64,000 nt of DNA from Vibrio cyclitrophicus (GCF_024347435.1 NZ_AP025481.1:682001-746000), one strand, 5' to 3'; shown: positions 47,460 to 58,848, counted from the stretch's first letter. Notes: generated by a model not told the origin, from the sequence alone. A program made the numbers and translations.

Positions 47460-49010
47460 TTAGTCTTTACGGAACATTTCAAGCATACGTTTGGTCACAG
47501 TAAAGCCACCAAAGATATTGATACTTGCAATTAATACGGCAATAAATGACAAGAACGTGACTACACCACTTCCTTGTCCTATCTGTAACAGCGCACCTAC
47601 TACAATGATCCCTGAGATAGCGTTAGTAACGGACATCAAAGGTGTATGCAGAGAATGGCTTACATTCCAAACTACGTAATAACCCACCACACAAGCGAGA
47701 ACAAAAACGGTAAAGTGAGATAAGAACGCAGCAGGCGCAACCGACGCTATCCAAGCAAAAGCACCAACGGCAACCGCCATACCGGCCACTTTTTTGATTG
47801 GAGAGACAGGCTCTTCAACTTTTGGCTCAGGTTTCACAGCTTTTGGCTTAGCCTGTTGTTGTGGTTGAGCTGAAACTTGAATTGGTGGCGCTGGCCATGT
47901 GACTTCGCCTTCTTTAACAACTGTAACGCCACGCAGTACAACATCATCAAAGTCAATGTTAATGTTGCCATCTTTTTCTTTGCAAAGTAGTTTCAGTAGG
48001 TTAACTAGGTTAGTTGCGTACAGTTGAGATGACTGAGTCGGCAATCGACCAACCATGTCTGTATAACCAACCACCTTCACGCCATTCGCCGTTGTGATCA
48101 CTTGATCTGCAACCGTGTATTCACAGTTCCCGCCATTTGCAGCAGCAAGATCCACAATCACGCTACCTGCACTCATGCTGTCTACCATCTCTTTGGTAAT
48201 CAGCTTAGGTGCTGGACGCCCAGGGATAAGAGCGGTTGTAATAATGATGTCGACGTCTTTCGCTTGAGCCGCGTAAAGTTCTTCAGCTTTCTTATTGAAT
48301 GCCTCAGACATCTCTTTTGCGTAGCCGTCACCAGCACCTGTGTCTTCCTGGAAGTCGACTTCCAAGAATTCAGCGCCCATAGACTCTACTTGTTCTTTTA
48401 CTTCAGGACGAACGTCGAACGAACGAACAATCGCACCTAAACTACCTGCGGCACCAATCGCCGCTAGGCCCGCAACACCCGCACCGGCAACCAACACTTT
48501 CGCTGGTGGAACTTTACCTGCTGCCGTGATTTGACCTGTGAAGAATCGACCGAATTCGTGCGCCGCTTCAACAACAGCACGATAACCCGCGATGTTTGCC
48601 ATAGAACTCAAGGCATCTAGCGCCTGAGCTCTCGAAATACGTGGCACAGAATCCATCGCCATCACGTTGATGTTACGAGTGGACAGTTGTTCCATTAATT
48701 CTGGGTTTTGAGCGGGCCAAATAAAGCTGACCAATGTGGCGCCATCTTTAAGCAATTCGATTTCATTTTTAGACTCGTCAACGATTGGAGCGTTAACTTT
48801 AAAGATAATATCGGACTTCCACGCTTCATCGGCGGTAACAACTTTTGCTCCAGCTTGTTCATAAGCTGTATCTTCAAAACTTGCTAACGCGCCGGCTTGT
48901 GATTCAACACAAACTTCAAACCCTAATTTTAGAAGCTGTTCTACCGATTTCGGCGAAGCAGCGACTCGCGTTTCTCCCGCGAGTGTTTCTCTTGGTACAC
49001 CAATTTGCAT
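47460..49010 (-). CDS. pntA: NAD(P) transhydrogenase subunit alpha
   Basis: 516 residues from the ATG at 49010, whose product starts [13 protein letters not shown] and has AAGGAA upstream; the frame continues 26 codons further but without family similarity. The alanine-dehydrogenase-like NAD domain (about 1-380) has [22 protein letters not shown] and [15 protein letters not shown] proline/lysine-rich linker and four membrane helices (about 415-510) follow. It is the first gene of pntAB. Confidence 0.96.
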   Translation of the reverse strand: MQIGVPRETLAGETRVAASPKSVEQLLKLGFEVCVESQAGALASFEDTAYEQAGAKVVTADEAWKSDIIFKVNAPIVDESKNEIELLKDGATLVSFIWPAQNPELMEQLSTRNINVMAMDSVPRISRAQALDALSSMANIAGYRAVVEAAHEFGRFFTGQITAAGKVPPAKVLVAGAGVAGLAAIGAAGSLGAIVRSFDVRPEVKEQVESMGAEFLEVDFQEDTGAGDGYAKEMSEAFNKKAEELYAAQAKDVDIIITTALIPGRPAPKLITKEMVDSMSAGSVIVDLAAANGGNCEYTVADQVITTANGVKVVGYTDMVGRLPTQSSQLYATNLVNLLKLLCKEKDGNINIDFDDVVLRGVTVVKEGEVTWPAPPIQVSAQPQQQAKPKAVKPEPKVEEPVSPIKKVAGMAVAVGAFAWIASVAPAAFLSHFTVFVLACVVGYYVVWNVSHSLHTPLMSVTNAISGIIVVGALLQIGQGSGVVTFLSFIAVLIASINIFGGFTVTKRMLEMFRKD

Positions 49011-49242
49011 AGCGATTCCTTGACTATTGGCACAATGACTTATTCGTTTGTATCTAACGAGAACTAATACTTCAAGCGTTTTGTTCAAAGAACAGGAAAA
49101 GTTATTACTTATAACGATTTAGTTGAGTTTTCGGCGCTTCATTTCAATCAATATTGGCCATCTCAAACAAAGAGGTCAAACCACTTTCTGATAATCCTTT
49201 AAATAACAACCTACTAGCTGTTCTTTATCCCTAAAACTAAAA

Positions 49243-49272
49243 AGAGCTTTCAGCATATACACTGAAAGCTCT
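49243..49272 (-). terminator. Terminator of the HlyU-family gene
   Basis: AGAGCTTTCAG and CTGAAAGCTCT make an 11-bp stem. On the minus strand it is followed by TTTTTAG, 37 bases after the stop. The rest of the 299-base gap before pntA holds nothing I recognise. Confidence 0.88.
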
Positions 49273-49309
49273 CTAAATGATGACCAACATCAATTCTAAC
49301 CCCAATTGG

Positions 49310-49591
49310 TTAGCTAAATATATTGTCGCCCATTTGATCAATGAACATCTGCGATTTCTTGAGCATCAATTCGTTGGCGTCTTCTTTGTTTGAAACAACA
49401 TCAGAACGAATAAAACGATGAGTTTTGATTTCACCGTCGACTTCTTTCTCGATTCGCCCAGCGACACGATATTGACCAGATTCTGCAATGGCATCTTGGT
49501 AAATATTAAACCCTTTGTATTCTACTGGCTCAATGTCTACTTTTTGTTCGGTTTTTTCTTTGCCACCAAATAATCTAGAAAAGAATCCCAC
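49310..49591 (-). CDS. HlyU-family (PF10115) small protein
   Basis: 93 residues: MGFFSRLFGGKEK, then VEYKGFNIYQDAIAESGQYRVAGRIEKEV...HRFIRSDVVSNKEDANELMLKK. This is the domain Pfam calls HlyU; it is not the ArsR-type HlyU of V. cholerae despite the name. The function is unsettled. It lies 44 bases after the ComFB gene on the same strand and has its own terminator. Confidence 0.82.
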   Translation of the reverse strand: MGFFSRLFGGKEKTEQKVDIEPVEYKGFNIYQDAIAESGQYRVAGRIEKEVDGEIKTHRFIRSDVVSNKEDANELMLKKSQMFIDQMGDNIFS

Positions 49592-49635
49592 GTTTTTACT
49601 CCTTAAATGACCGTACTGACTCTAAACTATCATGA

Positions 49636-49998
49636 CTATTTGCTGTTCAACAATGGCTTTTCATACCATTGTAATTCTACGTCATCATCAAAATTGTGTT
49701 GACTAAATATAACGGGCACATTGTCGTCACGTTCGCGTCTTCGGTCGTCAATGATCATGCTTTCTGCATTTTTGACCGCGATCTCACTATTTCGTTTATA
49801 GAGCACTAACTTGTCTTCTGGTAGGGCTGCAAGAAAATCGATATCAAAGCGAATGTAAATCGGTTTAAGTTGGCCTAACGCCAAACACGCGAGATCCGCC
49901 AGTTGTTCGTTGGTGTAACTAGACACATATTCCTCGGTAGTCAAAACATGACCAACAAGCGTTTCCATGTAATTGTGTACATCCACACTGATTTGCAT
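49636..49998 (-). CDS. ComFB-family protein, possible c-di-nucleotide receptor
   Basis: 120 residues. DVHNYMETLVGHVLTTEEY, ADLACLALGQLKPIYIRFDIDFLAALPE is the late-competence ComFB domain. ComFB proteins in cyanobacteria bind c-di-GMP, so it may be a receptor here. It is divergent from a diguanylate cyclase gene 448 bases away and upstream of the HlyU-family gene. GGAG precedes the ATG. Confidence 0.82.
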   Translation of the reverse strand: MQISVDVHNYMETLVGHVLTTEEYVSSYTNEQLADLACLALGQLKPIYIRFDIDFLAALPEDKLVLYKRNSEIAVKNAESMIIDDRRRERDDNVPVIFSQHNFDDDVELQWYEKPLLNSK

Positions 49999-50446
49999 AC
50001 TACATCTCCGTTTGTAGTGTTTTATGATATTGCTCTTAACAACTTATTATAACTAACCGCTTGTTGTCACTTCCGTTTTTCATAACTGCCCATTTATCAG
50101 AATGGCCTGATTACCCTAACTGTCTGTTTATCAGGGCTATCAGTTCACTGTGACTATTTGCCTGTTATTACGGTTCGCTTATTCGTGATTAACCATTAAT
50201 TGATACTATCAGCGTACGTTTTGTTAAGTATCTATAACAGCGAATTAATTTCTCATATATACTGTGTAGTTCGTTCTACGGTTAATAGCAACTCAAATAC
50301 ATATAAATATGGTTGCACCAATCTCGCCCTATGACCATGTTTTTGCTCTAATTTACGCAAAAAACTTGGCAATCGCTTGTTTAACCGTATCCTAAGTATA
50401 AAATTAAATTATAAGATCATCAGTACACTTTAGGCTCTCCACATAA
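49999..50446. other. AT-rich divergent intergenic region
   Basis: 448 bases between the ComFB and diguanylate cyclase genes. It must hold both promoters, but I can assign no specific element with confidence. Confidence 0.4.
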
Positions 50447-51688
50447 ATGGCATCTTCTTTTGTAACGTCGAGCTTGTTTCGATTTTGCTTTCCCTTACTT
50501 TTATTAGTAATGTTACTCGTAGGTATGAACAACGTCATTCTCGTGACGGAGTCAAACTTAGGGTTTGCTAGCAACCTCCCATATATTCTATTGAGCGTTG
50601 CCGTTCTGTTGTGTCATACATTCAGACAAGGCCGCATGGCAATGGTCTCTTCGACTATGCTTGTCGCATATCTCATTATCCAAGTTCGTTTGCAAACACC
50701 GCTAAACACAGGCACTACATTATTAGAGTTGTCTCTCCTTGCCACACTACTGCCAGTTACCTGCTTATTAGTCTATGCCTTCCCCGACAATGGCGTTAAC
50801 TCTAAATCGATGTTCTTATATGCGTTGGTTGTGGTGTTGTTTATGGTCTGGGCACAGCTTATTGTTTCTCACTTCCATGCGGGCGGTTTTGAGTCGTGGA
50901 GCGAAGGCATACTGTTTACGGTAAGAGATTTTTCTAAGCTGCCATTTGTGCTCGTGTTGTACAGCCTTTGTTTATTAGGCTTAACGGCCATTTTGGTTTT
51001 GGTTTATAACCGCTCTATCGACGTTGTGGTTTATAGCGCTATCTTGCTTGCTTCATCTACCTTCACATTTTTTGATGTACAGTATATTTCGAGTACGATG
51101 TTTTCTTTGTCTGGAACATTGATAATCATCTATGTGATGTCAGCAAGCCACGATATGGCTTTTAATGACCAACTCACTAATATTCCTGGCCGACATGCAT
51201 TAGAAGTCGATATGAAGCACTTAGGGCGTAAATACTCGATGGCGATGGTCGATATTGATCACTTCAAGACGTTTAATGATACCTACGGACATGACATTGG
51301 TGACGATGTTCTCAAGTTAGTCGCACGACTCATCACTGAGACTGGTGGCGGCGCACGTGCTTATCGCTATGGCGGTGAAGAGTTCACGATCATCTTTAAA
51401 GGTAAATACGCAGACCAAGTTAAAGCTGACCTACAGGCACTCATCTCTGATATCCAAAATTACGACATGATTATTCGTAATACTCACGAACGCCCTGATG
51501 ATCATGAAGTGGGTATGAAAAAGCGCGGCCAAAGTAGTAACCCGACAGAAGTGGTGAATGTTACGGTAAGTATTGGAGTATCTGATAGTACGACGACCAA
51601 ACACCCTGAAGAGGTTTTAAAATTGGCCGACAACGCACTGTATAAAGCCAAAGAAACGGGTCGCAACAAGTTGATTGTTAGTAACTAA
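50447..51688 (+). CDS. Multi-pass membrane diguanylate cyclase
   Basis: 413 residues. About six to eight membrane helices (residues 10-235) serve as sensor. The GGDEF domain follows, with NDQLTNIPGRHALEVD, VDIDHFKTFNDTYG and the catalytic YRYGGEEF. An unusual 25-residue insertion (ERPDDHEVGMKKRG) lies between the GGEEF and the VTVSIGVS strand. No RxxD inhibitory site is present. It synthesises c-di-GMP; the signal is unknown. Confidence 0.88.
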   Translation: MASSFVTSSLFRFCFPLLLLVMLLVGMNNVILVTESNLGFASNLPYILLSVAVLLCHTFRQGRMAMVSSTMLVAYLIIQVRLQTPLNTGTTLLELSLLATLLPVTCLLVYAFPDNGVNSKSMFLYALVVVLFMVWAQLIVSHFHAGGFESWSEGILFTVRDFSKLPFVLVLYSLCLLGLTAILVLVYNRSIDVVVYSAILLASSTFTFFDVQYISSTMFSLSGTLIIIYVMSASHDMAFNDQLTNIPGRHALEVDMKHLGRKYSMAMVDIDHFKTFNDTYGHDIGDDVLKLVARLITETGGGARAYRYGGEEFTIIFKGKYADQVKADLQALISDIQNYDMIIRNTHERPDDHEVGMKKRGQSSNPTEVVNVTVSIGVSDSTTTKHPEEVLKLADNALYKAKETGRNKLIVSN

Positions 51689-51778
51689 GTAACTAAGTAA
51701 TTTAATCGGGAATGGCTAAAACGCTTCATAGCTCGATTCATTAATCAGAATAAAATCAATGAATACCAGAGAGGAAGA

Positions 51779-52789
51779 TCAATCTTGGTTAAAGAAGATA
51801 ACTAAGCTCCCTCCTTTCAAACTGCTTCCATAATTAATCGTCAATCCAATCCCGACATTGTCCACCCAATCATTAAACAGATTAGGATTGAGCAACCAGC
51901 CTACACTGCCTTCGTAATAGGACGATGTTCCCATAGATGCAACCGTATCGCCCCCGATATCAATTCTTCTGATACTTGAATACATCGAAGTAATGTTTTT
52001 ATCCCAGCGTATTAAGTCGTAAAAGATCTTGGCTTCGTTTGCGATGTACCAGCCTTCAGGGTGCCCAATGTTGCCTTCATTCGCCTCACCCCAACCAATA
52101 CCATTAAAGTAATGCCAACTGGTGCTTAGTTTGTATTTTCCCCAGTCATGCTTGTCTTCAAAGGTCAGTTTTACCTTAGGTTCTACGATGTATGCCCATG
52201 CGTCAGTATTCAGATACACGCCATCCAGTTGATCTTTATAAGGCTCAAGTAATGATGAGCGATATTCAAAGTCATTGCGATAATAAGAGATGTGGTTACC
52301 AATCGCCGAGCTAAAGCTCCAGTGTTCATCCAACTGGGTAACATTGGCAAATTCAAGATAACCAGAAACTACTGATTCTTTTTGAAAATCACTTTTCGTT
52401 GTCGATGCGTACACAACATCTTTCTCGATACGCAACGCTGATAGACGTAATGTTATTTCTTGATGATTATCTTCAATGTACTCTGGAAGTTCAAACGTAT
52501 ACGGAAAGCTGATCGAAGCAATATCTTTTCTTCGGCTCACAGAATCATTGGAACCAATGTCTTCGTTATCTAAACGAAAAACTTTATTGGGATCAAAGTT
52601 ATTAATACCAAAAGTAAACACATCCGTATCGTTAAGCAATACGCTCGTCGCGAACGTGCGTTCGATATCCTTTCTAACTAGATCAGACAACGTAGTGGCA
52701 CTCACTATTGCAGGGAAAACAGAGCAAAACAGCGGTAGAACAATCGCCTTGTTTGTTTTTACCAAAGGGCATAACTTTGAGTGTGGCAT
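51779..52789 (-). CDS. Solitary outer-membrane autotransporter-type beta-barrel
   Basis: 336 residues from the ATG at 52789 (AAGAGA upstream); a GTG four codons earlier is also open. The signal peptide ends FPAIVSA. The mature protein is beta-rich, with alternating strands and a C-terminal SLVIFFNQD. I assign the Vibrio Omp_AT (solitary autotransporter barrel) family from memory. There is no passenger domain. The function is unknown. Confidence 0.65.
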   Translation of the reverse strand: MPHSKLCPLVKTNKAIVLPLFCSVFPAIVSATTLSDLVRKDIERTFATSVLLNDTDVFTFGINNFDPNKVFRLDNEDIGSNDSVSRRKDIASISFPYTFELPEYIEDNHQEITLRLSALRIEKDVVYASTTKSDFQKESVVSGYLEFANVTQLDEHWSFSSAIGNHISYYRNDFEYRSSLLEPYKDQLDGVYLNTDAWAYIVEPKVKLTFEDKHDWGKYKLSTSWHYFNGIGWGEANEGNIGHPEGWYIANEAKIFYDLIRWDKNITSMYSSIRRIDIGGDTVASMGTSSYYEGSVGWLLNPNLFNDWVDNVGIGLTINYGSSLKGGSLVIFFNQD

Positions 52790-52865
52790 TTCTCTTATCA
52801 CTAAATAACTTCCTAGCAGGCTGCTATCAGAAGTCTAAATTCAAACATAGAAAGGAGCTTGTCTA

Positions 52866-53837
52866 TTAACGAGCAAGCTCCAAAATGTTGCGCTGTATAA
52901 AGGTATTTCTACCGCTTTGTTTAGCTTGATAAAGCGCTTGGTCAACCTTATCGTAGATAGACGCAATTGACTCATCGCCTCCCGGTATAAACGACAACAC
53001 ACCTTGTGACACTGTCACCCTATCAGACACCGTTGAATGATCGTGTGCGTAATTCATCTCATGAAGCGCTTCTTTGATTCTCATGGCCTGTAGACTAGCC
53101 GCTTCACTGTCCGTATCACTCAGAATTAAAACAAATTCTTCACCGCCATAACGACCAACATACTCACCCGCACGGACAAAGAGCTGTTTAAGGGTGCTTG
53201 CAAGCCCCTGTAAGCAACTATCTCCTTGAATATGGCCGTAATTATCGTTGTAGGGCTTAAAGAAGTCTACATCCAGTAGTATGACTGTCATAGGTATATT
53301 ACGTCTTCCATGCCATGCAATACTTTCTTCAAGCTTAGTATCCATATATCGACGATTATACAATTTGGTAAGGCCGTCTTCGTTGGCCTGTTGTTGAAGG
53401 AGAATGTTGAGCTCTTCGAGTTTGGCGGTACTCTGCTTTAATTCTCGTCGCATATGAGCGATACGCTGCATCGCAATCAACTTGGAATTTAGAACAACTT
53501 TGTTAACTGGCTTAATCAGGTAATCGTCACCGCCAGCATCGATAGCCTTAGCGATCATTGCTGGCTCTTCGTGACCACTCAAAAATATAATAGGAACCCA
53601 TTCTGGGAACCGACTACGAACCTCGTTAGCGACTTCAAAACCATCCATGTCTGGCATGCTAATATCGAGTAATACGAGTTCAGGATCAAAGTCAGAATAA
53701 ACATCCAGGGCTTCTCTGCCGCTGCCTACAGCTTCAACAATATGACCCAGTTGCTTAAGCCGAATCGCAAGTTGCATTCTGTCTAGTTGAACATCATCAA
53801 CCAGCAATATGCGCATCGAAGATCCCTTTTCTATCAT
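52866..53837 (-). CDS. Response-regulator diguanylate cyclase (REC-GGDEF)
   Basis: 323 residues from the ATG at 53837 (AAAGGTG upstream); ATG 53816 with AAGGGA is equally good. The REC domain has LLVDDVQ, the phospho-acceptor in LVLLDISMPDMDG and YLIKPVNK. A coiled linker leads to a GGDEF domain with DGLTKLYNRRYMD and GRYGGEEFVLI. At the inhibitory-site position it has RAGE instead of RxxD. No histidine kinase is adjacent. A matS site lies inside the gene. Confidence 0.9.
   Translation of the reverse strand: MIEKGSSMRILLVDDVQLDRMQLAIRLKQLGHIVEAVGSGREALDVYSDFDPELVLLDISMPDMDGFEVANEVRSRFPEWVPIIFLSGHEEPAMIAKAIDAGGDDYLIKPVNKVVLNSKLIAMQRIAHMRRELKQSTAKLEELNILLQQQANEDGLTKLYNRRYMDTKLEESIAWHGRRNIPMTVILLDVDFFKPYNDNYGHIQGDSCLQGLASTLKQLFVRAGEYVGRYGGEEFVLILSDTDSEAASLQAMRIKEALHEMNYAHDHSTVSDRVTVSQGVLSFIPGGDESIASIYDKVDQALYQAKQSGRNTFIQRNILELAR
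53006..53018. other. matS site (MatP binding)
   Basis: GTGACACTGTCAC, a perfect GTGACRNYGTCAC match, inside the REC-GGDEF gene. Confidence 0.85.
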
Positions 53838-53968
53838 CACATCACCTTTATCTAGTGTTGAATATTCAAAGTAGCTCAAATTTGGGCTTAAATCATGCCC
53901 TAATCTCTATATTATATTGACTTTTTTACAGATCTTTTTAGCATTGTTTCTTTTTAAAGAGAAATACT

Positions 53969-54406
53969 ATGTCAGACGCTACAAACAACGAACCACAAGA
54001 AATCGATTTAACGACCATCTCGCCAGAGCTTCGTCAAGTTATCGAATTTGATGAAGTGCCAAAAGAGATGCACTTTATGGTTACTTCTATTCATGAAGTG
54101 TCTGAAGAAGCAGTACGTGAAGCATGGAATAGTCTTCCAGCAAGCGCACAAAATGTTTTGGACAACTTCGAGCAGTTCCACGCTCTAATCAGTGTTAGCC
54201 AAGCTTTCGCTGGTGTTAACGTGATGGAAGAGTTCCCTACTCTTAAACTTCCAGAAGATATGTCTGACGAAGAAAAAGAAGAGTACCGAGCTCAACTGCT
54301 AGACCAAGTTCTACACAATTGTGTAAAAGACATGGTTAAACAAATCAAGAAAGCTCGTCGTGATGCTATCTTGAAGCGTGATTTTAAAGAAGTTTTTACT
54401 AAGTAA
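53969..54406 (+). CDS. DUF3069-like acidic cytoplasmic protein
   Basis: 145 residues, acidic and mostly helical. It has TISPELRQVIEFDEVPKEMHFM near the start and a basic tail KKARRDAILKRDFKEVF. I recognise the Vibrio DUF3069 family from memory; the function is unknown. AAAGAG precedes the ATG and a terminator follows 50 bases after the stop. Confidence 0.75.
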   Translation: MSDATNNEPQEIDLTTISPELRQVIEFDEVPKEMHFMVTSIHEVSEEAVREAWNSLPASAQNVLDNFEQFHALISVSQAFAGVNVMEEFPTLKLPEDMSDEEKEEYRAQLLDQVLHNCVKDMVKQIKKARRDAILKRDFKEVFTK

Positions 54407-54457
54407 GTCGGGGCTAGCCTAGATTAGGCTGAGCGCTAACAGTATTACTTATTGACT

Positions 54458-54492
54458 AAGCCGCATGTTGCTTCAAACACGCGGCTTTTTTG
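54458..54492 (+). terminator. Terminator of the DUF3069-like gene
   Basis: AAGCCGC and GCGGCTT arms with additional pairing inside, followed by six T. The next 270 bases, to the modC stop at 54765, hold only a doubtful frame. Confidence 0.85.
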
Positions 54493-54764
54493 TTTTTCAT
54501 TAATCTTATGTTTGCTAATGGTATCAGCGCTGCCATCGTGTCATGTCGTTCACTGCTATGCTCATAAACTCATAAAGTCTGGCGTAAAAAATACATTAAC
54601 ACAGTACAAACGTAACGCGTGTTTCCATTCATGGAATCAAGATCGAATTTTAGTGTACGAACACGTAAGGTATCAACGATGCACACTACCTAAGCTACAA
54701 TTCCAATCTAAAAATAAGCCGAATCTTAAATCCAAGAAACCTGAACTAAAACATCAAAACCGCT

Positions 54765-55871
54765 TTAATGCGTAACCGCAATATCTCGCTGCGTGACACT
54801 CACACCTTTGATTTGTGCGTAAACTTGTTGACCAATTTCTAGGTTTAACTCATCCAGCGCCCACAGTGTGATCGTGGCCCACAGATAACATCCAGGTTCT
54901 AGTTCCAATTCGACAGCGACAGACTGTTTGTTAGAGCCCTGCTGATGCGTCTCTACGCTTCGAATGGTCACAGGAAGAATATTACGTATCGAAGTCCTTT
55001 GTGGCTGTTCTAGTGCGATAGAGACGTCATTTGCCCTAACTTGCAGCCTTACCGAAGCACCAATCTCACTTGACACTTTTTGAACCCATAACGATGTCGA
55101 TTTTCCTAGCATTAAGCGAGACAGCGCATAATCATCATTGTGCTCAGCTAAAGTCGCTTCAAAAAGCGAACTTTGTTCTGAGAAAGATTGCCACGGCTGC
55201 ATTGCTCTTGATGCCCATACCTCTTCGGTTACTCCCGATGAAATAACTTTGCCTTGCTCAATAATCACTAAGTGATTGGCTAAGCGTAAAATCTCATTAA
55301 GACTGTGAGTAACATAGATGATCGGGATCTGAACAGTTTCAGATAAATTTTCCAGAAACGGCATCACTTCACGTTTACGCGGCAGATCCAAAGACGCAAG
55401 TGGTTCATCCATCAACAGAATGCTTGGCTTAGATAACAGTGCACGGCCAATTGCCACACGCTGCTTCTCTCCGCCAGATAAGCGAGCTGGATAACGATCA
55501 AGTAACAAACCCAAAGATAACAACGAAACAATTTGGTCAAAATGCGCTTGATCGGCTCTTTTCATACCGTACTTAAGGTTCGCCGTCACCTTCATGTGCG
55601 GGAACAATCGAGACTCTTGGAACACATAACCGACATTGCGTTGGTGAGTCGGTAAATTAACGCCATTCTTGCTATCAAACAGAGTGGTTCCAGATACACT
55701 GATCAAACCCTTATCTGGCTGTTTTAGACCACTAATCGCATTAATGAGTGAAGTTTTTCCCGCGCCAGAACGACCAAAAATTGCAGTAATACCGCTACTT
55801 GGCAGCTCCAAGTCGATATCGAAAAAGGTTTCACCAAGTTGTTGTTGATACTGGAGGACTAATGCACTCAT
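54765..55871 (-). CDS. modC: Molybdate ABC transporter ATP-binding protein
   Basis: 368 residues. Walker [11 protein letters not shown], signature [14 protein letters not shown], Walker [13 protein letters not shown], then the C-terminal mop (molybdate-binding) domain from about residue 295. It energises molybdate import and is fourth in line after cobQ, modA and modB. Its start overlaps the modB stop by four bases. Confidence 0.95.
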   Translation of the reverse strand: MSALVLQYQQQLGETFFDIDLELPSSGITAIFGRSGAGKTSLINAISGLKQPDKGLISVSGTTLFDSKNGVNLPTHQRNVGYVFQESRLFPHMKVTANLKYGMKRADQAHFDQIVSLLSLGLLLDRYPARLSGGEKQRVAIGRALLSKPSILLMDEPLASLDLPRKREVMPFLENLSETVQIPIIYVTHSLNEILRLANHLVIIEQGKVISSGVTEEVWASRAMQPWQSFSEQSSLFEATLAEHNDDYALSRLMLGKSTSLWVQKVSSEIGASVRLQVRANDVSIALEQPQRTSIRNILPVTIRSVETHQQGSNKQSVAVELELEPGCYLWATITLWALDELNLEIGQQVYAQIKGVSVTQRDIAVTH

Positions 55872-56566
55872 GCGTTTCCTCCCAATCGCTGTGATGATTT
55901 TCTATTTAGCCATTCAGATAACATCAACGAACTAAGCGCAATCACAATAGAGATGACGCACAAACGCGCCGCTTCCATTTCTGCACCAGGGGTTTCGATA
56001 AAGGTATACATGGCCAATGGAATAGTTTGTGTTTCACCGGGGATATTGGAAACAAAGCTTATCGTCGCGCCAAATTCACCTAAGCTTCTTGCAAAAGAAA
56101 GCATTGTGCCGGTGATGATCCCAGGGATCATCAAAGGTAAAGTGATGGTGAAAAACACACGGATCGGAGAAGCGCCCAATGTAGCTGCAGCTTCTTCGAG
56201 TTTACAGTCTACTGTTTCTAAGCTGAGCCTGATAGAGCGAACCATTAGCGGCAACGCGACGACAACACAAGCAAGTGATGCACCCTTCCAGCTAAAGCTG
56301 AATACAATACCAAACACGTCATTGAGCCATGCACCTATTAACCCTTGTCTGCCCATCATCACCAACAACAAATAGCCGATAACCACAGGAGGAAGCACCA
56401 AAGGCAGATGCACGATGCTTTCTATAATACTTTTGCCAATAAACTGCTTTTTAGCAAGCAGCCACGCTAAGCCAATGCCGATAGGAATAAGCCATAAGAT
56501 CGCAAACCCAGCAACTTTCAAGCTCAACATTAACGCTTGATATTCGTATTCCGATAAATACATCAT
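55868..56566 (-). CDS. modB: Molybdate ABC transporter permease
   Basis: 232 residues with about five membrane helices. The [20 protein letters not shown] motif, which docks onto ModC, is present near residue 145. It starts MMYLSEYEY directly after the modA stop. Confidence 0.95.
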   Translation of the reverse strand: MMYLSEYEYQALMLSLKVAGFAILWLIPIGIGLAWLLAKKQFIGKSIIESIVHLPLVLPPVVIGYLLLVMMGRQGLIGAWLNDVFGIVFSFSWKGASLACVVVALPLMVRSIRLSLETVDCKLEEAAATLGASPIRVFFTITLPLMIPGIITGTMLSFARSLGEFGATISFVSNIPGETQTIPLAMYTFIETPGAEMEAARLCVISIVIALSSLMLSEWLNRKSSQRLGGNA

Positions 56567-57325
56567 TTAGCGCACTTCAAATCCAAAACTGTTCAAGGTG
56601 TTCTTCGCGTTCTTGCTCCTTAGAAAAATATAGAACTCTTCGGCAACCACTTTATCGCTCAATTTCGCTACAGGGTAACGTATCGGGGTATGTAAGTCTG
56701 ATGGGAATGTCGACACTAGGTTCACTTCTTTAGAAAGCAGCGCATCTGTTTTGTAGACAATGCCAAGTTTAGCTTCACTACGCTCTACCAATGCCAACGC
56801 CATACGAACATTGTTGCTTGGCGCTAATCGAGCTTTAACATCATCCCAAACACCTAAAGCTTCTAACGCTTCTTTCGCGTAGATACCCGCAGGAACCGAC
56901 ATTGTGTTCCCTACAGCAAGTCTTTCATTGGTAAGCAGTTTAGCCCATTGTTCACCCTTTGAGAGATTCAAAGATACTGGCACCTCTTTCGGAGAAATCA
57001 GCACAAGCTCGTTTTCACACAAATTTGTGACATTGTCACTATAAACCAATTGGCGGTCTACTAAATACGTCATCCATTTGTCATTGGCCGAGATAAAAAT
57101 GTCTGCTGGCGCGCCTCTTTCAATTTGGCGCACCAAAGAAGAGGTGCTCGCATAAACAGGAATCACATCGACAGAATGATTCTTTTCAAACTCTTCAACC
57201 AACAAATTTACTGCATTCGTCATCGATGATGCGGCATAAACTCGTAGTTTTTCAGCAGCAAAAAGATGAGTCGAACTCAACGATGTCGCAAATGCTAAGG
57301 TGACAAGGGTGACGAGTTTTTTCAT
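56567..57325 (-). CDS. modA: Molybdate-binding periplasmic protein
   Basis: 252 residues with a signal peptide (ending HLFAAEKL). LRVYAASSMTNAVNLLVEEFE and GAPADIFISANDKWM are ModA motifs. It captures molybdate in the periplasm for ModBC. The ATG at 57325 is preferred over a GTG three codons upstream. It starts about 50 bases after the cobQ stop, so the transporter may be transcribed with cobQ. A matS site lies inside. Confidence 0.95.
   Translation of the reverse strand: MKKLVTLVTLAFATSLSSTHLFAAEKLRVYAASSMTNAVNLLVEEFEKNHSVDVIPVYASTSSLVRQIERGAPADIFISANDKWMTYLVDRQLVYSDNVTNLCENELVLISPKEVPVSLNLSKGEQWAKLLTNERLAVGNTMSVPAGIYAKEALEALGVWDDVKARLAPSNNVRMALALVERSEAKLGIVYKTDALLSKEVNLVSTFPSDLHTPIRYPVAKLSDKVVAEEFYIFLRSKNAKNTLNSFGFEVR
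57027..57039. other. matS site (MatP binding)
   Basis: GTGACATTGTCAC, a perfect GTGACRNYGTCAC match, inside modA. Confidence 0.85.
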
Positions 57326-57375
57326 TTTAATCACTTATCTATTATTCGTTTTATTTATGACCTAGAACGCTAGGC

Positions 57376-58848
57376 TCAGGCCAAAACCTTTAATTCAGGC
57401 CAAAGCAGGTCAAGATTTAAATGCTCTTCGATAGCATCAGCGATTCGATTAATACCCAACTCTTTAAGTTGTTCATGGTCAATCGCTTTTACGCCATTGG
57501 CTCCCGCCCATCCGCAAATAAGCGACAACGCATCACTGTTATCGAATACGCCATGCAAGTATGTGCCAAATATCGAGTTATCTTGATTCACAGCGCCATC
57601 AAGGTTGCCTGATTCTAACTGAACTGGGAATGACGTTTCATTGACATCGGTCCTACCTACGTGAATTTCATAACCTTTTACTGGTGCTGTTTTTCCATCA
57701 AGTGTCATGTTGCCGCGTACGTTGGTTAAGGTCTTCTGCTGCGTTAAGATCGTTTCTGTATCTAAATACCCCAATCCTTTACTACTGCCCGGCTCACCTT
57801 CCACACCATCTGGATCGTGGACGATATTGCCTAACATCTGATAGCCACCACAGATCCCCATCACCTTGCCGCCTAAGCGAAGATGACGCTGAATGTCTTT
57901 ATCCCAACCTTGTTCTTTTAGGTAATCTAAATCCGCTCTTACTGATTTTGTACCCGGCAAGATAACCAAATCCGCGTTATTTACGCGCTCGCCTTTGCCT
58001 ACGTAACGTAAATCAATTGAAGGGTTGAGTCTTAGTGCATCAAAGTCTGTGTGATTGCTGATTCTAGTTAACACCGGAACCACGACTTTAAGTTTAGCTT
58101 CTCCGTCAGACTCTTGCGCAGATGTGATGGCATCTTCCGCTTCAAGGTTAAAACCATGCAGGTATGGCAGTACACCAATTACTGGTTTACCGGTTTTCTC
58201 TTCTAACCAATCTAGACCCGATTGAAGCAGCGCAATATCGCCTCTAAAGCGGTTAATCACAAAGCCTTTTACTCGAGCTTGTTCAGATTCAGATAATAGA
58301 GCCAATGTTCCATATAGGTGCGCAAACACGCCGCCACGGTCGATATCAGCCACGATAATGACTGGGATATCCGCTTTCTCAGCAAATCCCATGTTGGCGA
58401 TGTCATTTTCACGTAGATTGATTTCAGCCGGGCTACCTGCACCTTCAATCATCACACTTTCATATTCGGCAGAAAGTCGATCGAATGAATCAATTACCGT
58501 ATTCATCGCAACTTTTTTATAATCGTGGTAGCCGGTCGCTTCCATGTTGCTCAGTGCTCGACCTTGAAGAATCACTTGCGCGCCTGTATCAGAATTGGGT
58601 TTTAGCAATACAGGATTCATGTGAACCGTCGGCTCAATATTACAAGCTTGCGCCTGAACGGCTTGAGCGCGACCTATTTCACCGCCATCTTTCGTCACAG
58701 CACTGTTTAAGGCCATATTCTGTGGTTTGAAAGGTGCCACTTTGATTCCTTTCCTTGCCAAGACACGGCATAAACCTGCCACCAAAACACTTTTTCCGGC
58801 ATCTGACGTTGTGCCTTGAACCATAAGGGCGCTTAAAGGTGATCGCAT
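57376..58848 (-). CDS. cobQ: Cobyric acid synthase
   Basis: 490 residues. The N-terminal ATP-dependent part ([35 protein letters not shown]) is followed by a class I glutaminase-like part with [11 protein letters not shown] (nucleophile Cys) and the His in GTYLHGVFD. It amidates four side chains of cobyrinic acid derivatives in cobalamin synthesis. No other cob genes are nearby. It is upstream of modABC in the same direction. I looked for a cobalamin riboswitch upstream and saw none. Confidence 0.94.
   Translation of the reverse strand: MRSPLSALMVQGTTSDAGKSVLVAGLCRVLARKGIKVAPFKPQNMALNSAVTKDGGEIGRAQAVQAQACNIEPTVHMNPVLLKPNSDTGAQVILQGRALSNMEATGYHDYKKVAMNTVIDSFDRLSAEYESVMIEGAGSPAEINLRENDIANMGFAEKADIPVIIVADIDRGGVFAHLYGTLALLSESEQARVKGFVINRFRGDIALLQSGLDWLEEKTGKPVIGVLPYLHGFNLEAEDAITSAQESDGEAKLKVVVPVLTRISNHTDFDALRLNPSIDLRYVGKGERVNNADLVILPGTKSVRADLDYLKEQGWDKDIQRHLRLGGKVMGICGGYQMLGNIVHDPDGVEGEPGSSKGLGYLDTETILTQQKTLTNVRGNMTLDGKTAPVKGYEIHVGRTDVNETSFPVQLESGNLDGAVNQDNSIFGTYLHGVFDNSDALSLICGWAGANGVKAIDHEQLKELGINRIADAIEEHLNLDLLWPELKVLA

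Noticed and set aside
54452..54775. 107-codon ORF overlapping a terminator and the modC end
   Set aside because: It starts inside the terminator and ends inside modC on the other strand; its composition is not protein-like.
57326..57375. ModE operator before modA
   Set aside because: The 50-base gap has no TATAT/ATATA-type palindrome of the ModE kind.
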